A stretch of 64,000 nucleotides of DNA from the NCBI RefSeq assembly GCF_964065165.1, contig NZ_OZ061549.1, forward strand, positions 1 through 64,000. Direction: 5' to 3'. The position numbers were made by a program, and so were the translations under genes. The notes under the pieces are model-generated. The model worked only from the letters and a program-made list of their open reading frames with translations, was not told the DNA's origin and made no database searches. This DNA comes from Levilactobacillus yonginensis. GTDB lineage: Bacteria; Bacillota; Bacilli; Lactobacillales; Lactobacillaceae. Each line of letters opens with the position of its first letter. Position 1 is the first letter of the stretch. This document shows positions 8,157-15,857 of the stretch, one piece after another.

Positions 8157-9095
8157 GTGGTCATTCAGTGGCGTAAGCGTGCGAAACAGGCAGTGCACGT
8201 GATTAAAACCATCAGTAAGCATTACACAATGGCTAACGTTTCCGATTCGGCCGTTGTGCTGGCTTACTATACCCTCTTATCGTTATTCCCAGCGTTGTTG
8301 GTTCTAGCGAGCCTGTTGCCGTATCTTAATATTCAGACGGATACGGTTTTAAATAGTCTTGAGCCACTAATGCCAGAACGGATTTTTGACATGATGGCCC
8401 CCATTATTCACTCTTTTCTCAATAATCGGAGTGGTGGCGTATTGTCCATTGGGGTCGTCATCTCCATTTGGTCTTCTTCACGGGCAGTAGCCGCATTTCA
8501 GCGAACGGTCAATAGTGCGTATGGGGTTGCGAAAAACCAAAACGGAATCGTTAATCGAATCGTGGCATTTTTCTGGATGGTTGTGCTGATTGCGTTAATG
8601 TTTATGTTGATGATTTTCTTTAGTTTTGGTCAGATTGTGTTGGAACAATTGACACCATTGCTACATTTGCCAACCACAATCTTGGATTATGTCAACGGGT
8701 TGAAGTGGCCACTGACTTTTTTCGTGGTATTCGTGGTCCTTATGATTTTATTTTACTTTGTGCCTAGCGCCAAATTAAAATGGCGGTTCGTGTGGCCAGG
8801 AGCCTTAGTGGCGACGGTTGGTTGGTTATTGCTATCGCAAGCTTTTTCACTTTACGTTAAGTATTTCGTTCACAACATCGATAGCTACAAGACGATTGGC
8901 ACGTTTATTTTCTTAATGTTCTGGCTGAACTTTACTGGTCTGATTCTGATGTTTGGGGCGGTTTTGAATGCGTCGATTCAAGAACTCATTGTCGGTGCGA
9001 TTCAGGAGCAAAAGTCGTTGGCATTACCTAACCTGCTCAAATATCGACGATATCGGTTGAAAAAAAATGGCGTGCGGCCTAAGGCCAAAAAATAG
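8157..9095 (+). CDS. YihY/virulence factor BrkB family membrane protein
   Basis: The 312-residue protein has about six transmembrane helices and the YihY-family opening LAYYTLLSLFPALLVLASLLP (about residues 36-56). It also has the WSSSRAVAAFQRTVNSAYG block near residue 102-122. The family was once misannotated as RNase BN; its real function is unresolved. The start is GTG, 22 bases after the NERD gene, with an AAAGGGGG site. It is the third gene of the wecB operon and ends at a strong terminator. Confidence 0.9.
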   Translation: MVIQWRKRAKQAVHVIKTISKHYTMANVSDSAVVLAYYTLLSLFPALLVLASLLPYLNIQTDTVLNSLEPLMPERIFDMMAPIIHSFLNNRSGGVLSIGVVISIWSSSRAVAAFQRTVNSAYGVAKNQNGIVNRIVAFFWMVVLIALMFMLMIFFSFGQIVLEQLTPLLHLPTTILDYVNGLKWPLTFFVVFVVLMILFYFVPSAKLKWRFVWPGALVATVGWLLLSQAFSLYVKYFVHNIDSYKTIGTFIFLMFWLNFTGLILMFGAVLNASIQELIVGAIQEQKSLALPNLLKYRRYRLKKNGVRPKAKK

Positions 9096-9117
9096 CGAAT
9101 TGTATATTGTAGTAAGT

Positions 9118-9168
9118 AAAACGACCCACGGCGACCTGTATCAGGACAGGTTGCCGTGAGTCGTTTTT
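9118..9168. terminator. bidirectional terminator
   Basis: A long hairpin, AAAACGACCCACGGC ... GCCGTGAGTCGTTTTT, lies between the convergent YihY and flavodoxin genes. It has A-rich and T-rich flanks suiting both directions. Confidence 0.85.
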
Positions 9169-9184
9169 GGGCTGAATGTTTGCT

Positions 9185-9646
9185 TTAGTCGGTATGCGTC
9201 TGCCGGTAAGTGTTGACCAGCTGGGTGGCAAATAGATCGAGTTGGTCAATAGCTGCCTGATCAGGCTCTAGGTTTATTTTGACGCCAGTAGCGCCACTAG
9301 TGGCATGGGTCTGGTGAAAAGCTGCTTCAAAGTGGTCAACGGTGGTGTTGTAGTACTTGCCGTAGAAAGTATCCCCCGATCCGGCAACACCATAAATTTT
9401 GCCCTTCAGGTCCAACGTCTGTAGGTCCTCGTAGAAGTCGATCCCTTCGTCGGGCAGAGATCCTTCATCGTAGGTGTAGGCACAAACGACGCAGATGTCA
9501 GCTTGTTTGAACGCTGCGGCATCAGTCTGAGAAATCTCGGTTTCTTTGACCTGACAGCCGAGTTCTTCTAACTTTTCTGTGACGATGTCTGCCACGTCTT
9601 CATTGTTTCCGGTGATGGTGGCAAAGACCACGTGAGCTGTTACCAA
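9185..9646 (-). CDS. flavodoxin
   Basis: This protein of about 153 residues begins VTAHVVFATITGNNED, the FMN phosphate-binding loop (T.TGN.E) of flavodoxins. It continues with the usual ICVVCAYTYDEGSLPDE and GVAGSGDTFYGKYYN segments around the isoalloxazine ring. It is a small cytoplasmic electron carrier with FMN. The open frame allows an earlier TTG, but an AAGGAG site lies nine bases before the TTG at 9646, so that start is preferred. The gene stands alone. Confidence 0.88.
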   Translation of the reverse strand: MVTAHVVFATITGNNEDVADIVTEKLEELGCQVKETEISQTDAAAFKQADICVVCAYTYDEGSLPDEGIDFYEDLQTLDLKGKIYGVAGSGDTFYGKYYNTTVDHFEAAFHQTHATSGATGVKINLEPDQAAIDQLDLFATQLVNTYRQTHTD

Positions 9647-9761
9647 ATCAGACCACTCCTTCAAGTTGATTAGTTGTGCTAATTATAGCAGGACATGGTC
9701 AACCCGAAAAGTTAATTGGCTAACTAATCTGGCTGTTCGCTTTCCCCGAGTGCCTGAGAAC

Positions 9762-9770
9762 TGGTAGAAT
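9762..9770 (+). promoter_or_regulatory. extended -10 promoter of recX
   Basis: TGGTAGAAT is an extended -10 element 56 bases before the recX ATG. No canonical SOS box was seen beside it. Confidence 0.5.
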
Positions 9771-9826
9771 AATTGCAAGAACAGCCATAAGTTGTTCGGC
9801 GAAATTTCTAAAAGGATGTGACATTA

Positions 9827-10627
9827 ATGGCCGTCATTACCATGATTGAGGCTCAGAAACGTAGCGGCCGTTATAACGTTTACGTTGACGGAGAATATGC
9901 TTTTCCAGTGAGTGAGAGTGTCCTGATTGATTTCAGCCTATTTAAAGGCATGGAAGTCGATAAGGAATTAGAAGCACAACTAGTTGATGCGGATAACGTC
10001 TCGAAAGCCTATAACCGGGCGTTAGATTATCTTTCAAAACAGTTGCGGACGGAAAAAGAAGTCCGGGATAAACTGGCTGACTTGGAAGTGCCACCAGAAA
10101 CCATTGATTTAACCCTACAAAAACTACGGGAACTGGTTTTGGTCGATGACGCCCATTACGCTGCCAGCTACGTGCGGACGGTGATGCACACCGGGGACAA
10201 GGGCCCACGGGTGATTCGCCAGCATCTACGTCAAAAAGGTGTCGGAGAAAAGGGGATTGACGATGCGTTGACCCTTTATACGCCAGAAGAACGCCTTGCC
10301 GTGGGGACGGCAGTGGCCGAAAAATTGGCTAAGCGGTATCATCGGCAAGCGTTTGGGACCCAACAGCAGAAGATTCGTCAGGGGTTGCTGACCCGTGGGT
10401 TTGACAACGATGATGCCAGCAAGATGCTGGCCACGTTGGAGCTGACGCCCGACGTTGATCAGCAGCATGACCTGCTGGTTAAACAGGGAGAGAAGCTGTG
10501 GCACCGTTATCGCACACTGAGTCATTCTGAACGTCAATATAAGACCAAGCAAGCATTGTACCGAAAGGGATTCAACCTGGATGACATTAGCGCTTGGCTT
10601 GCTGATTTAGGGGAATCGGCTGATTAG
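9827..10627 (+). CDS. recX: regulatory protein RecX
   Basis: This 266-residue protein is of the long Firmicute RecX type. It has an N-terminal extension with YNVYVDGEYAFPVSESVL, then repeated three-helix RecX modules (ALDYLSKQLRTEKEVRDKL, YVRTVMHTGDKGPRVIRQHLRQKGV, and further copies to the end). RecX binds RecA filaments and modulates recombination and the SOS response. A GTG nine bases upstream is open but touches the AAAGGA site, so the ATG at 9827 is used. The gene is transcribed away from flavodoxin. Confidence 0.9.
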   Translation: MAVITMIEAQKRSGRYNVYVDGEYAFPVSESVLIDFSLFKGMEVDKELEAQLVDADNVSKAYNRALDYLSKQLRTEKEVRDKLADLEVPPETIDLTLQKLRELVLVDDAHYAASYVRTVMHTGDKGPRVIRQHLRQKGVGEKGIDDALTLYTPEERLAVGTAVAEKLAKRYHRQAFGTQQQKIRQGLLTRGFDNDDASKMLATLELTPDVDQQHDLLVKQGEKLWHRYRTLSHSERQYKTKQALYRKGFNLDDISAWLADLGESAD

Positions 10628-10656
10628 TTGAGAATAAGAGTAAGGGGGAGCTTGCA

Positions 10657-11838
10657 ATGAAGAGACAAACGATGGGGGCAGTTATCGCGTTGGGGCTGGT
10701 GTTAGGACTTGGTGGGGGCCTCGCATGGTGGTTCAGTGGTCAAACCAATTCGGACGCCCAACCGGAGTCATCTAGTAGCTCAATTGTGCAGCCGGTCAAG
10801 CTTAAGCCACGACCGAAGAAGGTCGTCCCTCCCAAGAAGGTTGTGCCTAAGGAGACCGCGGCAAGCCGGGAGATTGATACTATTTTGCGGGCTAATCGAT
10901 TTGTGGGAACGGCATTGGTTATGCACCAGAACAAGGTAATTTATCAAAAAGGATTTGGGTATGCCGACGCCAGTCAGAAAAAGAGGAATGGTGTTAACAG
11001 CATTTACCAGTTAGCTTCCGTGCAAAAATCCTTCACGGCTGGGTTGATCATGAAGCTGGCTGCCGCTGACAAACTCTCACTAAATGACAATTTGGCCAAG
11101 TACTATCCGCAGATTAGGGGCGCTAATTTAATTACATTGCGGGATATGTTGGATATGAAGAGTGGTCTGACATTGACTGCCTTTCCGGACAGCTTGAACT
11201 CGGAACGGGGGATGGTTCGCTTTATCCTCCGAAACGTTATCAGCAATCCTAAGGCAATTGGTAAATGGGATTATTCACCGGTCAACTTTATGCTTTTGGC
11301 AGGAATTATTGAAAAGGTCACGGGTCAGAGTTACCGGCAATACTTCACGGAAAACATCATTCAACCGTGGCACCTGACCCATACGGGATTCGTCTTCCGG
11401 ATGGACCAGCGGCGGACGTATTCGCAGGGATATCAGAACAATAATGCAGCTGATGTGGGAACTAACTATGATTCGGCCTATCCGGAATCTCGAGCGTCCA
11501 TGTTCTATCAGTTTGGGACGGGGCAAGTCTACATGTCGGCTCATGACTTATTTGTTGGAGAACGTAACATGTTATTAGGTAAGCTATATCCCCAAAATGA
11601 TGTCAACACGTTGCTGGCGCCGGGGTCTTCTTCTATGTACGGTGGTGGGGCTTACGTGTACCCCAACTACATTCGGGTGCATGGTCTGGCTTATGGGTAT
11701 GAAGCGGCCGGTCTGGTCAGCAAAGATGGGCAGGATGGTGTGATTCTTCTGACCAACTACTACCGGGCCAACCAATTGGCACAAACGTCTGCCATTTCTA
11801 TTTGGAACCTGCTCGAAGCGGGGCAGTTGAACAGTTAA
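10657..11838 (+). CDS. membrane-anchored serine hydrolase (class C beta-lactamase/PBP-like)
   Basis: This 393-residue protein has an N-terminal hydrophobic helix (about 8-27), a Ser-rich and Pro/Lys-rich linker to about residue 68, and then an extracellular beta-lactamase-type domain. The catalytic SxxK is in LASVQKSF (about residue 121). The second motif appears as YSPVNF rather than the usual YSN, and HGLAYGYEAAG lies near the C-terminus. Such proteins hydrolyse D-amino-acid bonds or esters in the wall, and few are true lactamases. It starts 30 bases after recX with a GGGGGAG site, so it may share that transcript. Confidence 0.85.
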   Translation: MKRQTMGAVIALGLVLGLGGGLAWWFSGQTNSDAQPESSSSSIVQPVKLKPRPKKVVPPKKVVPKETAASREIDTILRANRFVGTALVMHQNKVIYQKGFGYADASQKKRNGVNSIYQLASVQKSFTAGLIMKLAAADKLSLNDNLAKYYPQIRGANLITLRDMLDMKSGLTLTAFPDSLNSERGMVRFILRNVISNPKAIGKWDYSPVNFMLLAGIIEKVTGQSYRQYFTENIIQPWHLTHTGFVFRMDQRRTYSQGYQNNNAADVGTNYDSAYPESRASMFYQFGTGQVYMSAHDLFVGERNMLLGKLYPQNDVNTLLAPGSSSMYGGGAYVYPNYIRVHGLAYGYEAAGLVSKDGQDGVILLTNYYRANQLAQTSAISIWNLLEAGQLNS

Positions 11839-12001
11839 TGGCTGTTATAACCACCATTAACTTGCGGATTAGGAAAATTAGTGTGGTCCAGCCGCTCAGC
11901 TTACACGGTAGCTTACCCAACTAAACTGGTACTAGTTAGTTCGGCATGAATGACACGCGTGGTATTAGGTTATCTTTCAAGTTTCAGAAAATAATGAACG
12001 C

Positions 12002-12046
12002 AAAAACTCGACGGTTAGCTATTGATTGGCTAACCGTCGAGTTTTT
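12002..12046. terminator. bidirectional terminator
   Basis: AAAAACTCGACGGTTAGC and its near-perfect complement form an 18-bp stem flanked by A5 and T5 between convergent genes. The 160 bases before it hold no gene. Confidence 0.88.
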
Positions 12047-12071
12047 GTGGGTGCTAATCCGAAGGTGTCCC

Positions 12072-12317
12072 TTATTTATTGGGACGACTGCCGTAAGCCC
12101 GCTTGGACTTATAACCAGCCGCTAAAATCAGCCGCATGTCGTCAATGTGGCGTTGCTTGGTAGTCGCTGCCTTTGCGCCAAATACGTAGCGGGCCCATTC
12201 ACGTTGGTAGCCAACAGTGAGGCTGTTGAAGAAGGCCGTTAACTGGTCATCGTCTGCTAAGAGTTCGGCAACCTGGGGGATCATTGGTTCAAAACTACTG
12301 AGTGGTGCTTGTGCCAT
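12072..12317 (-). CDS. YdeI/OmpD-associated-type small protein
   Basis: The 81-residue protein corresponds to the C-terminal helical part of the YdeI/OmdA (bacteriocin-protection) family. It has FFNSLTVGYQREWARYV followed by AKAATTKQRHIDDMRLIL, matching the pattern F..L.P.Y.REY..W...AK...TR..RI. Full-length members are longer, so this is a short form or the isolated helical domain. GAGGTG lies eight bases before the ATG. Its function in lactobacilli is unknown. Confidence 0.7.
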   Translation of the reverse strand: MAQAPLSSFEPMIPQVAELLADDDQLTAFFNSLTVGYQREWARYVFGAKAATTKQRHIDDMRLILAAGYKSKRAYGSRPNK

Positions 12318-12423
12318 GATTGATTCACCTCGTTAATTCACTTAAGTTTACCGTAAATTCGGTGGTTCCCCAAGGAATTTGTCTGTCAGAATCGGTCTGA
12401 ACCTATTCAAAGGGGCCCGAATC

Positions 12424-12432
12424 TGGTATAAT
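12424..12432 (+). promoter_or_regulatory. extended -10 promoter of the DUF402 gene
   Basis: TGGTATAAT is an extended -10 box about 50 bases upstream of the ATG at 12483. Confidence 0.6.
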
Positions 12433-12482
12433 GTTGAGTGAATTTTTATAGTTACCCGTTACTTAGAAAGTAGGGTTTATAC

Positions 12483-13040
12483 ATGACGCGCGAAGCTAGA
12501 GGACCTAAGGAAGGCGACTTCATTACGATCAAAAGCTACAAGCACGACGGAAGTTTGCATCGAACTTGGCGCGACACTATGGTACTCAAAACAAGCGAAA
12601 ACGCCCTCATCGGCGTCAACGACCACACATTGGTCACTGAAGACGATGGCCGGCGGTGGGTGACACGTGAGCCCGCAATCGTTTATTTTCATAAGCATTA
12701 TTGGTTCAACATTGTTGCGATGATTCGAGACAATGGGGTGTCTTATTACTGCAATTTGGCTTCCCCATACGTTTTGGATAAAGAGGCACTTAAATACATT
12801 GATTACGATCTCGACGTGAAGGTTTTTCCGGATGGTGAAAAACGCCTGCTCGATGTTGACGAGTATGAAGATTTTAGCCAACGGTGGCATTATGGCGAAG
12901 AGACGGACCGCATCTTAAAGGCCAATGTCTTGACGCTTGTCGATTGGATCAATCATCATAAGGGGCCTTTTTCCCAAGCCTATGTCGATCTCTGGTATCA
13001 GCGGTATCAGGAGCTTCTACGGCGCTCGAATGATCAGTAA
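12483..13040 (+). CDS. DUF402 nucleoside tri-/diphosphate phosphatase (YgaC/Ntdp type)
   Basis: This 185-residue protein fits the DUF402 family, whose staphylococcal member is a nucleoside tri- and diphosphate phosphatase. It shows [19 protein letters not shown] at the N-terminus, [12 protein letters not shown] and [16 protein letters not shown] in the barrel that holds the metal-binding Asp residues, and the DVDEYEDF block. It would be cytoplasmic and act on (d)NTPs or dinucleotides. The gene has its own promoter and terminator. Confidence 0.88.
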   Translation: MTREARGPKEGDFITIKSYKHDGSLHRTWRDTMVLKTSENALIGVNDHTLVTEDDGRRWVTREPAIVYFHKHYWFNIVAMIRDNGVSYYCNLASPYVLDKEALKYIDYDLDVKVFPDGEKRLLDVDEYEDFSQRWHYGEETDRILKANVLTLVDWINHHKGPFSQAYVDLWYQRYQELLRRSNDQ

Positions 13041-13061
13041 GAGTTGTCTTCCGTACCACCA

Positions 13062-13094
13062 GGAGCAAGTCCATTCGTGGCTCGCTCCTTTTTT
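13062..13094 (+). terminator. intrinsic terminator
   Basis: GGAGC...GCTCC is followed by T6, 22 bases after the stop of the DUF402 gene. Confidence 0.75.
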
Positions 13095-13207
13095 AAAAAA
13101 TAATGCCAGTCTTGGTCAGTGACCACGCTGCTAAATGCTATTACGAATACATAAGAAATAACCTAGTTGTTTGATTGTTAGTATCTCTATCTGAAAGGAC
13201 TTTGCCC

Positions 13208-14350
13208 ATGAAGTGGATTGCCAACTCACGTTTAATGTTTTGGTCCATTGAATTATTGATTGTCGCGGCATTGATTTGGGTCTGTACCCAAATCAGTTTC
13301 CTCTTTTCACCAATTGGGGTCTTTCTCTCGACCATCTTTGCCCCCATGCTGTTGTCCGGCGTTTTGTTCTATCTCTTGAATCCAATCGTCCGGTTCCTGG
13401 AGAAGGTTCGTTGGCGGCAATTTCGGATTAATCGAACCGGTGCGGTAGCCATTGTTTTTTTACTGTTAGTGGCGGTACTCGTTGCTGGTGGCATGTGGAT
13501 CATGCCCCGTTTGGTTAATCAGATAACTAACCTGATTGGCAACATTCCTGACTTTGCCAAATCTAGCGAAGCGGTCTTCTCAAACCTGATGAAGCAACCA
13601 CTATTTAAGGATGTTGATTTTTCTAGGTACTTGACCCAGTTGCAGAGCGCGTTGTCTAAGTACGCTGAGAGCTTCATGAGCGGCTTAACGACCGGTATTG
13701 GGACAATCATTGGAACGGTGACGACAGTGACCGTCACGGCCGTTACAGTGCCTGTAATGCTGTTCTATATGTTAAAGGACGGTGAACGGTTCATGCCGGC
13801 GGTTCGCCGGTGGCTGCCAGCCAAACATGCGGATCAGACGGCGGAGCTGTTGAGTCGGATGAATGCAACGATTGCCCGGTACTTGGGTGGTCAGATTCTT
13901 GAGTGCCTATTCGTCGGGACGTTTACGGCGGTGGGGTACATGTTGATCGGTGAACGGTACGCCTTGTTGTTAGGCGTGTTCGGTGGCCTTTGCAACCTGA
14001 TTCCGTATGTGGGACCATACATTGGCATTTTACCAGCCCTCATCGTGGCGTTTACCATCAGCACAAATATGGTTCTGTACGTGATTATCGTGGTGATTGT
14101 GGTACAACAAATTGATGGAAATCTGGTTTATCCGAACATTATCGGACGTTCCCTCCAGATTCACCCACTGACCATCATAATCATCTTGCTAGCCGCCGGG
14201 AATATTGCTGGGCTGTTGGGAATGATTCTAGCAGTGCCGTTGTATGCGGTAGTTAAGACGGTCATTCAATACATTTACAGTATTTGGCGGTTGGAACATC
14301 CCGATAAACCAGCGGCAGAATTACCGGTCAACTTCTCAAGAAAAGACTAA
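13208..14350 (+). CDS. AI-2E family transporter
   Basis: The 380-residue membrane protein has about seven to eight helices and the AI-2E (formerly UPF0118) hallmarks. These include a LLSGVLFYLLNPIVRFLE opening, PVMLFYMLKDGERF near residue 180, GVFGGLCNLIPYVGPYIG around 255-272, and DGNLVYPNIIGRSLQIHPL. Members export diverse small molecules or act as Na+/H+ antiporters; the autoinducer role is not general. The start is the ATG eight bases after AAAGGA; an upstream TTG at 13175 is in frame but has no ribosome site. Confidence 0.88.
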   Translation: MKWIANSRLMFWSIELLIVAALIWVCTQISFLFSPIGVFLSTIFAPMLLSGVLFYLLNPIVRFLEKVRWRQFRINRTGAVAIVFLLLVAVLVAGGMWIMPRLVNQITNLIGNIPDFAKSSEAVFSNLMKQPLFKDVDFSRYLTQLQSALSKYAESFMSGLTTGIGTIIGTVTTVTVTAVTVPVMLFYMLKDGERFMPAVRRWLPAKHADQTAELLSRMNATIARYLGGQILECLFVGTFTAVGYMLIGERYALLLGVFGGLCNLIPYVGPYIGILPALIVAFTISTNMVLYVIIVVIVVQQIDGNLVYPNIIGRSLQIHPLTIIIILLAAGNIAGLLGMILAVPLYAVVKTVIQYIYSIWRLEHPDKPAAELPVNFSRKD

Positions 14351-14366
14351 CGTTTGTGGTTTGAAG

Positions 14367-14394
14367 TTGACGTCACGGCTCAATATGCTACTAT
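14367..14394 (+). promoter_or_regulatory. tagD promoter
   Basis: TTGACG, 16 bases, TACTAT. It is followed by an 80-base leader containing a CTCCGACGAGAGCATTCGGAG hairpin before the ribosome site. Confidence 0.6.
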
Positions 14395-14475
14395 TTAGTT
14401 TGTTATTGGAATTTTAGCGAAAACCTCCGACGAGAGCATTCGGAGAGATTAACCAGATAAAGTAGGAGATTCTAC

Positions 14476-14892
14476 ATGAAAAAAGTAATTACTTATGGAA
14501 CGTTCGACTTATTACACAAGGGTCACATTCGGCTGCTCAAGCGGGCCAAAGCCTTAGGCGACGACTTAACCGTTTGCGTTTCTTCCGATGAATTTAACGC
14601 GGAAAAGGGTAAGCGCGCTTACACGTCTTACGAAGACCGTAAGTATATCTTGGAAGCCATCAAGTACGTGGACCACGTGATTCCTGAAACCACTTGGGAT
14701 CAAAAGATCCGCGACGTTCAAGAAAATGATATTGATATCTTCGTCATGGGTGACGACTGGAAGGGGAAGTTCGACTTCTTGAAAGATTACTGTGAAGTTG
14801 TTTACTTACCACGGACGGAAGGCATCTCCACGACTAAAATTAAGCACGACCTTGGCCTGACTGAGGAAGAAGACTGGCAGGAAAAGGAATAG
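14476..14892 (+). CDS. tagD: glycerol-3-phosphate cytidylyltransferase
   Basis: This 138-residue cytoplasmic enzyme makes CDP-glycerol from CTP and glycerol-3-phosphate, the donor for poly(glycerol phosphate) wall teichoic acid. The HxGH nucleotide-binding motif is HKGH at residues 14-17 in GTFDLLHKGH, and the second motif RTEGISTT is at 113-120; both are complete. The length is typical. It lies upstream of tagF, which uses its product, although a terminator-like hairpin after tagD may reduce read-through. Confidence 0.96.
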   Translation: MKKVITYGTFDLLHKGHIRLLKRAKALGDDLTVCVSSDEFNAEKGKRAYTSYEDRKYILEAIKYVDHVIPETTWDQKIRDVQENDIDIFVMGDDWKGKFDFLKDYCEVVYLPRTEGISTTKIKHDLGLTEEEDWQEKE

Positions 14893-14902
14893 TGTTGGTG
14901 AT

Positions 14903-14931
14903 GATCCTTAGTCGTAGACTAGGGATTTTTT
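14903..14931 (+). terminator. intrinsic terminator or attenuator after tagD
   Basis: ATCCTTAGTC-GTA-GACTAGGGAT is followed by T6. The next gene starts 28 bases later, so this could set the ratio of tagD to the tagF pair. Confidence 0.7.
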
Positions 14932-14958
14932 CTTGGAGCGCGTAATGGAGGCAAACGA

Positions 14959-15843
14959 ATGCAACAGATTATTTTTCTAGTGACATCCTTGAACGGGATG
15001 CACAAACCTAATTTCTCAAAACAGCTCTTGCAGGCCTTAGCTCGCGGTGCGCGGGTGAGTGTGATGGTTGCGTTGATTGACTTTGACGATTCCTGGTTGG
15101 TTCGCGAATACTTGAATCGATTGGCCAAGAAGCATCGACAGGTGGCAGACGTTGAGTTAGTGACGTTAGCGGATATGTACCGTCACGAGTCGGGCCTCAA
15201 ACTAACGAGTGATGAGCGAAATGCGCCTGATTTAAACAATTTTGATGAGCGGTTGTTTGCGGATAACCGACAACAAGTCAAGCGTTACTTGAATGCAGGC
15301 CACTTAGTTGCAGAGCTTCGTCAATTGGATGATGAAACTCCTATGGTCTTGCGTCAATATAAGGCCGATCAGTTGGTTCAGACGGATACCTATGGTTTAG
15401 ACGGTCAGGTTGTCGCCATCGAAAAGATCGTTGATGAAGTTGCCCAGACGAGTTACGTTCTGAACGAACAGGGTGAAGCTGTCCTGCGCTTCGTTCGACA
15501 CGAACGACCAGTTGAACAGGTTTATAATTTGAGTACGAACTCTGTCATGACGGCCGTTGAGTTTTCTGGTGCCAAACAGAATGCGGAGCAGGCCAATATG
15601 ACGCAACGGCAACGGGAAAAGGCCGAAGCGGAGGCTATCGATCACACGTCGATCATTAAGACGACCGAAGCATACTATGGTGTACTGGCTTATTCCAACT
15701 ACCGTCGATTCGCAGATGTCTATGCCTTTTATCAAGCGGTTTTGAGTCGCTTGTTGACGTCGGACACGCAATTGTACGTGGACCTAGCTGCCAATGCAGC
15801 ATTCTCTCCACAGATGCCGAACCAGTTGATTTTTAATTACTAA
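14959..15843 (+). CDS. unknown protein of the teichoic-acid cluster
   Basis: The 294-residue protein begins QQIIFLVTSLNGMHKPNFSKQLLQAL. It later has a run of strand-like repeats (VLRQYKADQLVQTDTYGLDGQ...) that recalls the N-terminal accessory region of TagE/GtfA-like glycosyltransferases. No GT-B nucleotide-sugar site is present, and there is no signal peptide or membrane helix. It is probably translated with tagF: the stop of this gene and the start of tagF are 15 bases apart. An accessory or decayed glycosyltransferase role in teichoic acid synthesis is inference. The upstream site is AATGGAGG. Confidence 0.6.
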   Translation: MQQIIFLVTSLNGMHKPNFSKQLLQALARGARVSVMVALIDFDDSWLVREYLNRLAKKHRQVADVELVTLADMYRHESGLKLTSDERNAPDLNNFDERLFADNRQQVKRYLNAGHLVAELRQLDDETPMVLRQYKADQLVQTDTYGLDGQVVAIEKIVDEVAQTSYVLNEQGEAVLRFVRHERPVEQVYNLSTNSVMTAVEFSGAKQNAEQANMTQRQREKAEAEAIDHTSIIKTTEAYYGVLAYSNYRRFADVYAFYQAVLSRLLTSDTQLYVDLAANAAFSPQMPNQLIFNY

Positions 15844-15857
15844 GGAGTTTTTCCATC

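Noticed and set aside
9740..9826. SOS box in front of recX
   Set aside because: GAAC and GTTC are present but separated by 11 bases, not four.
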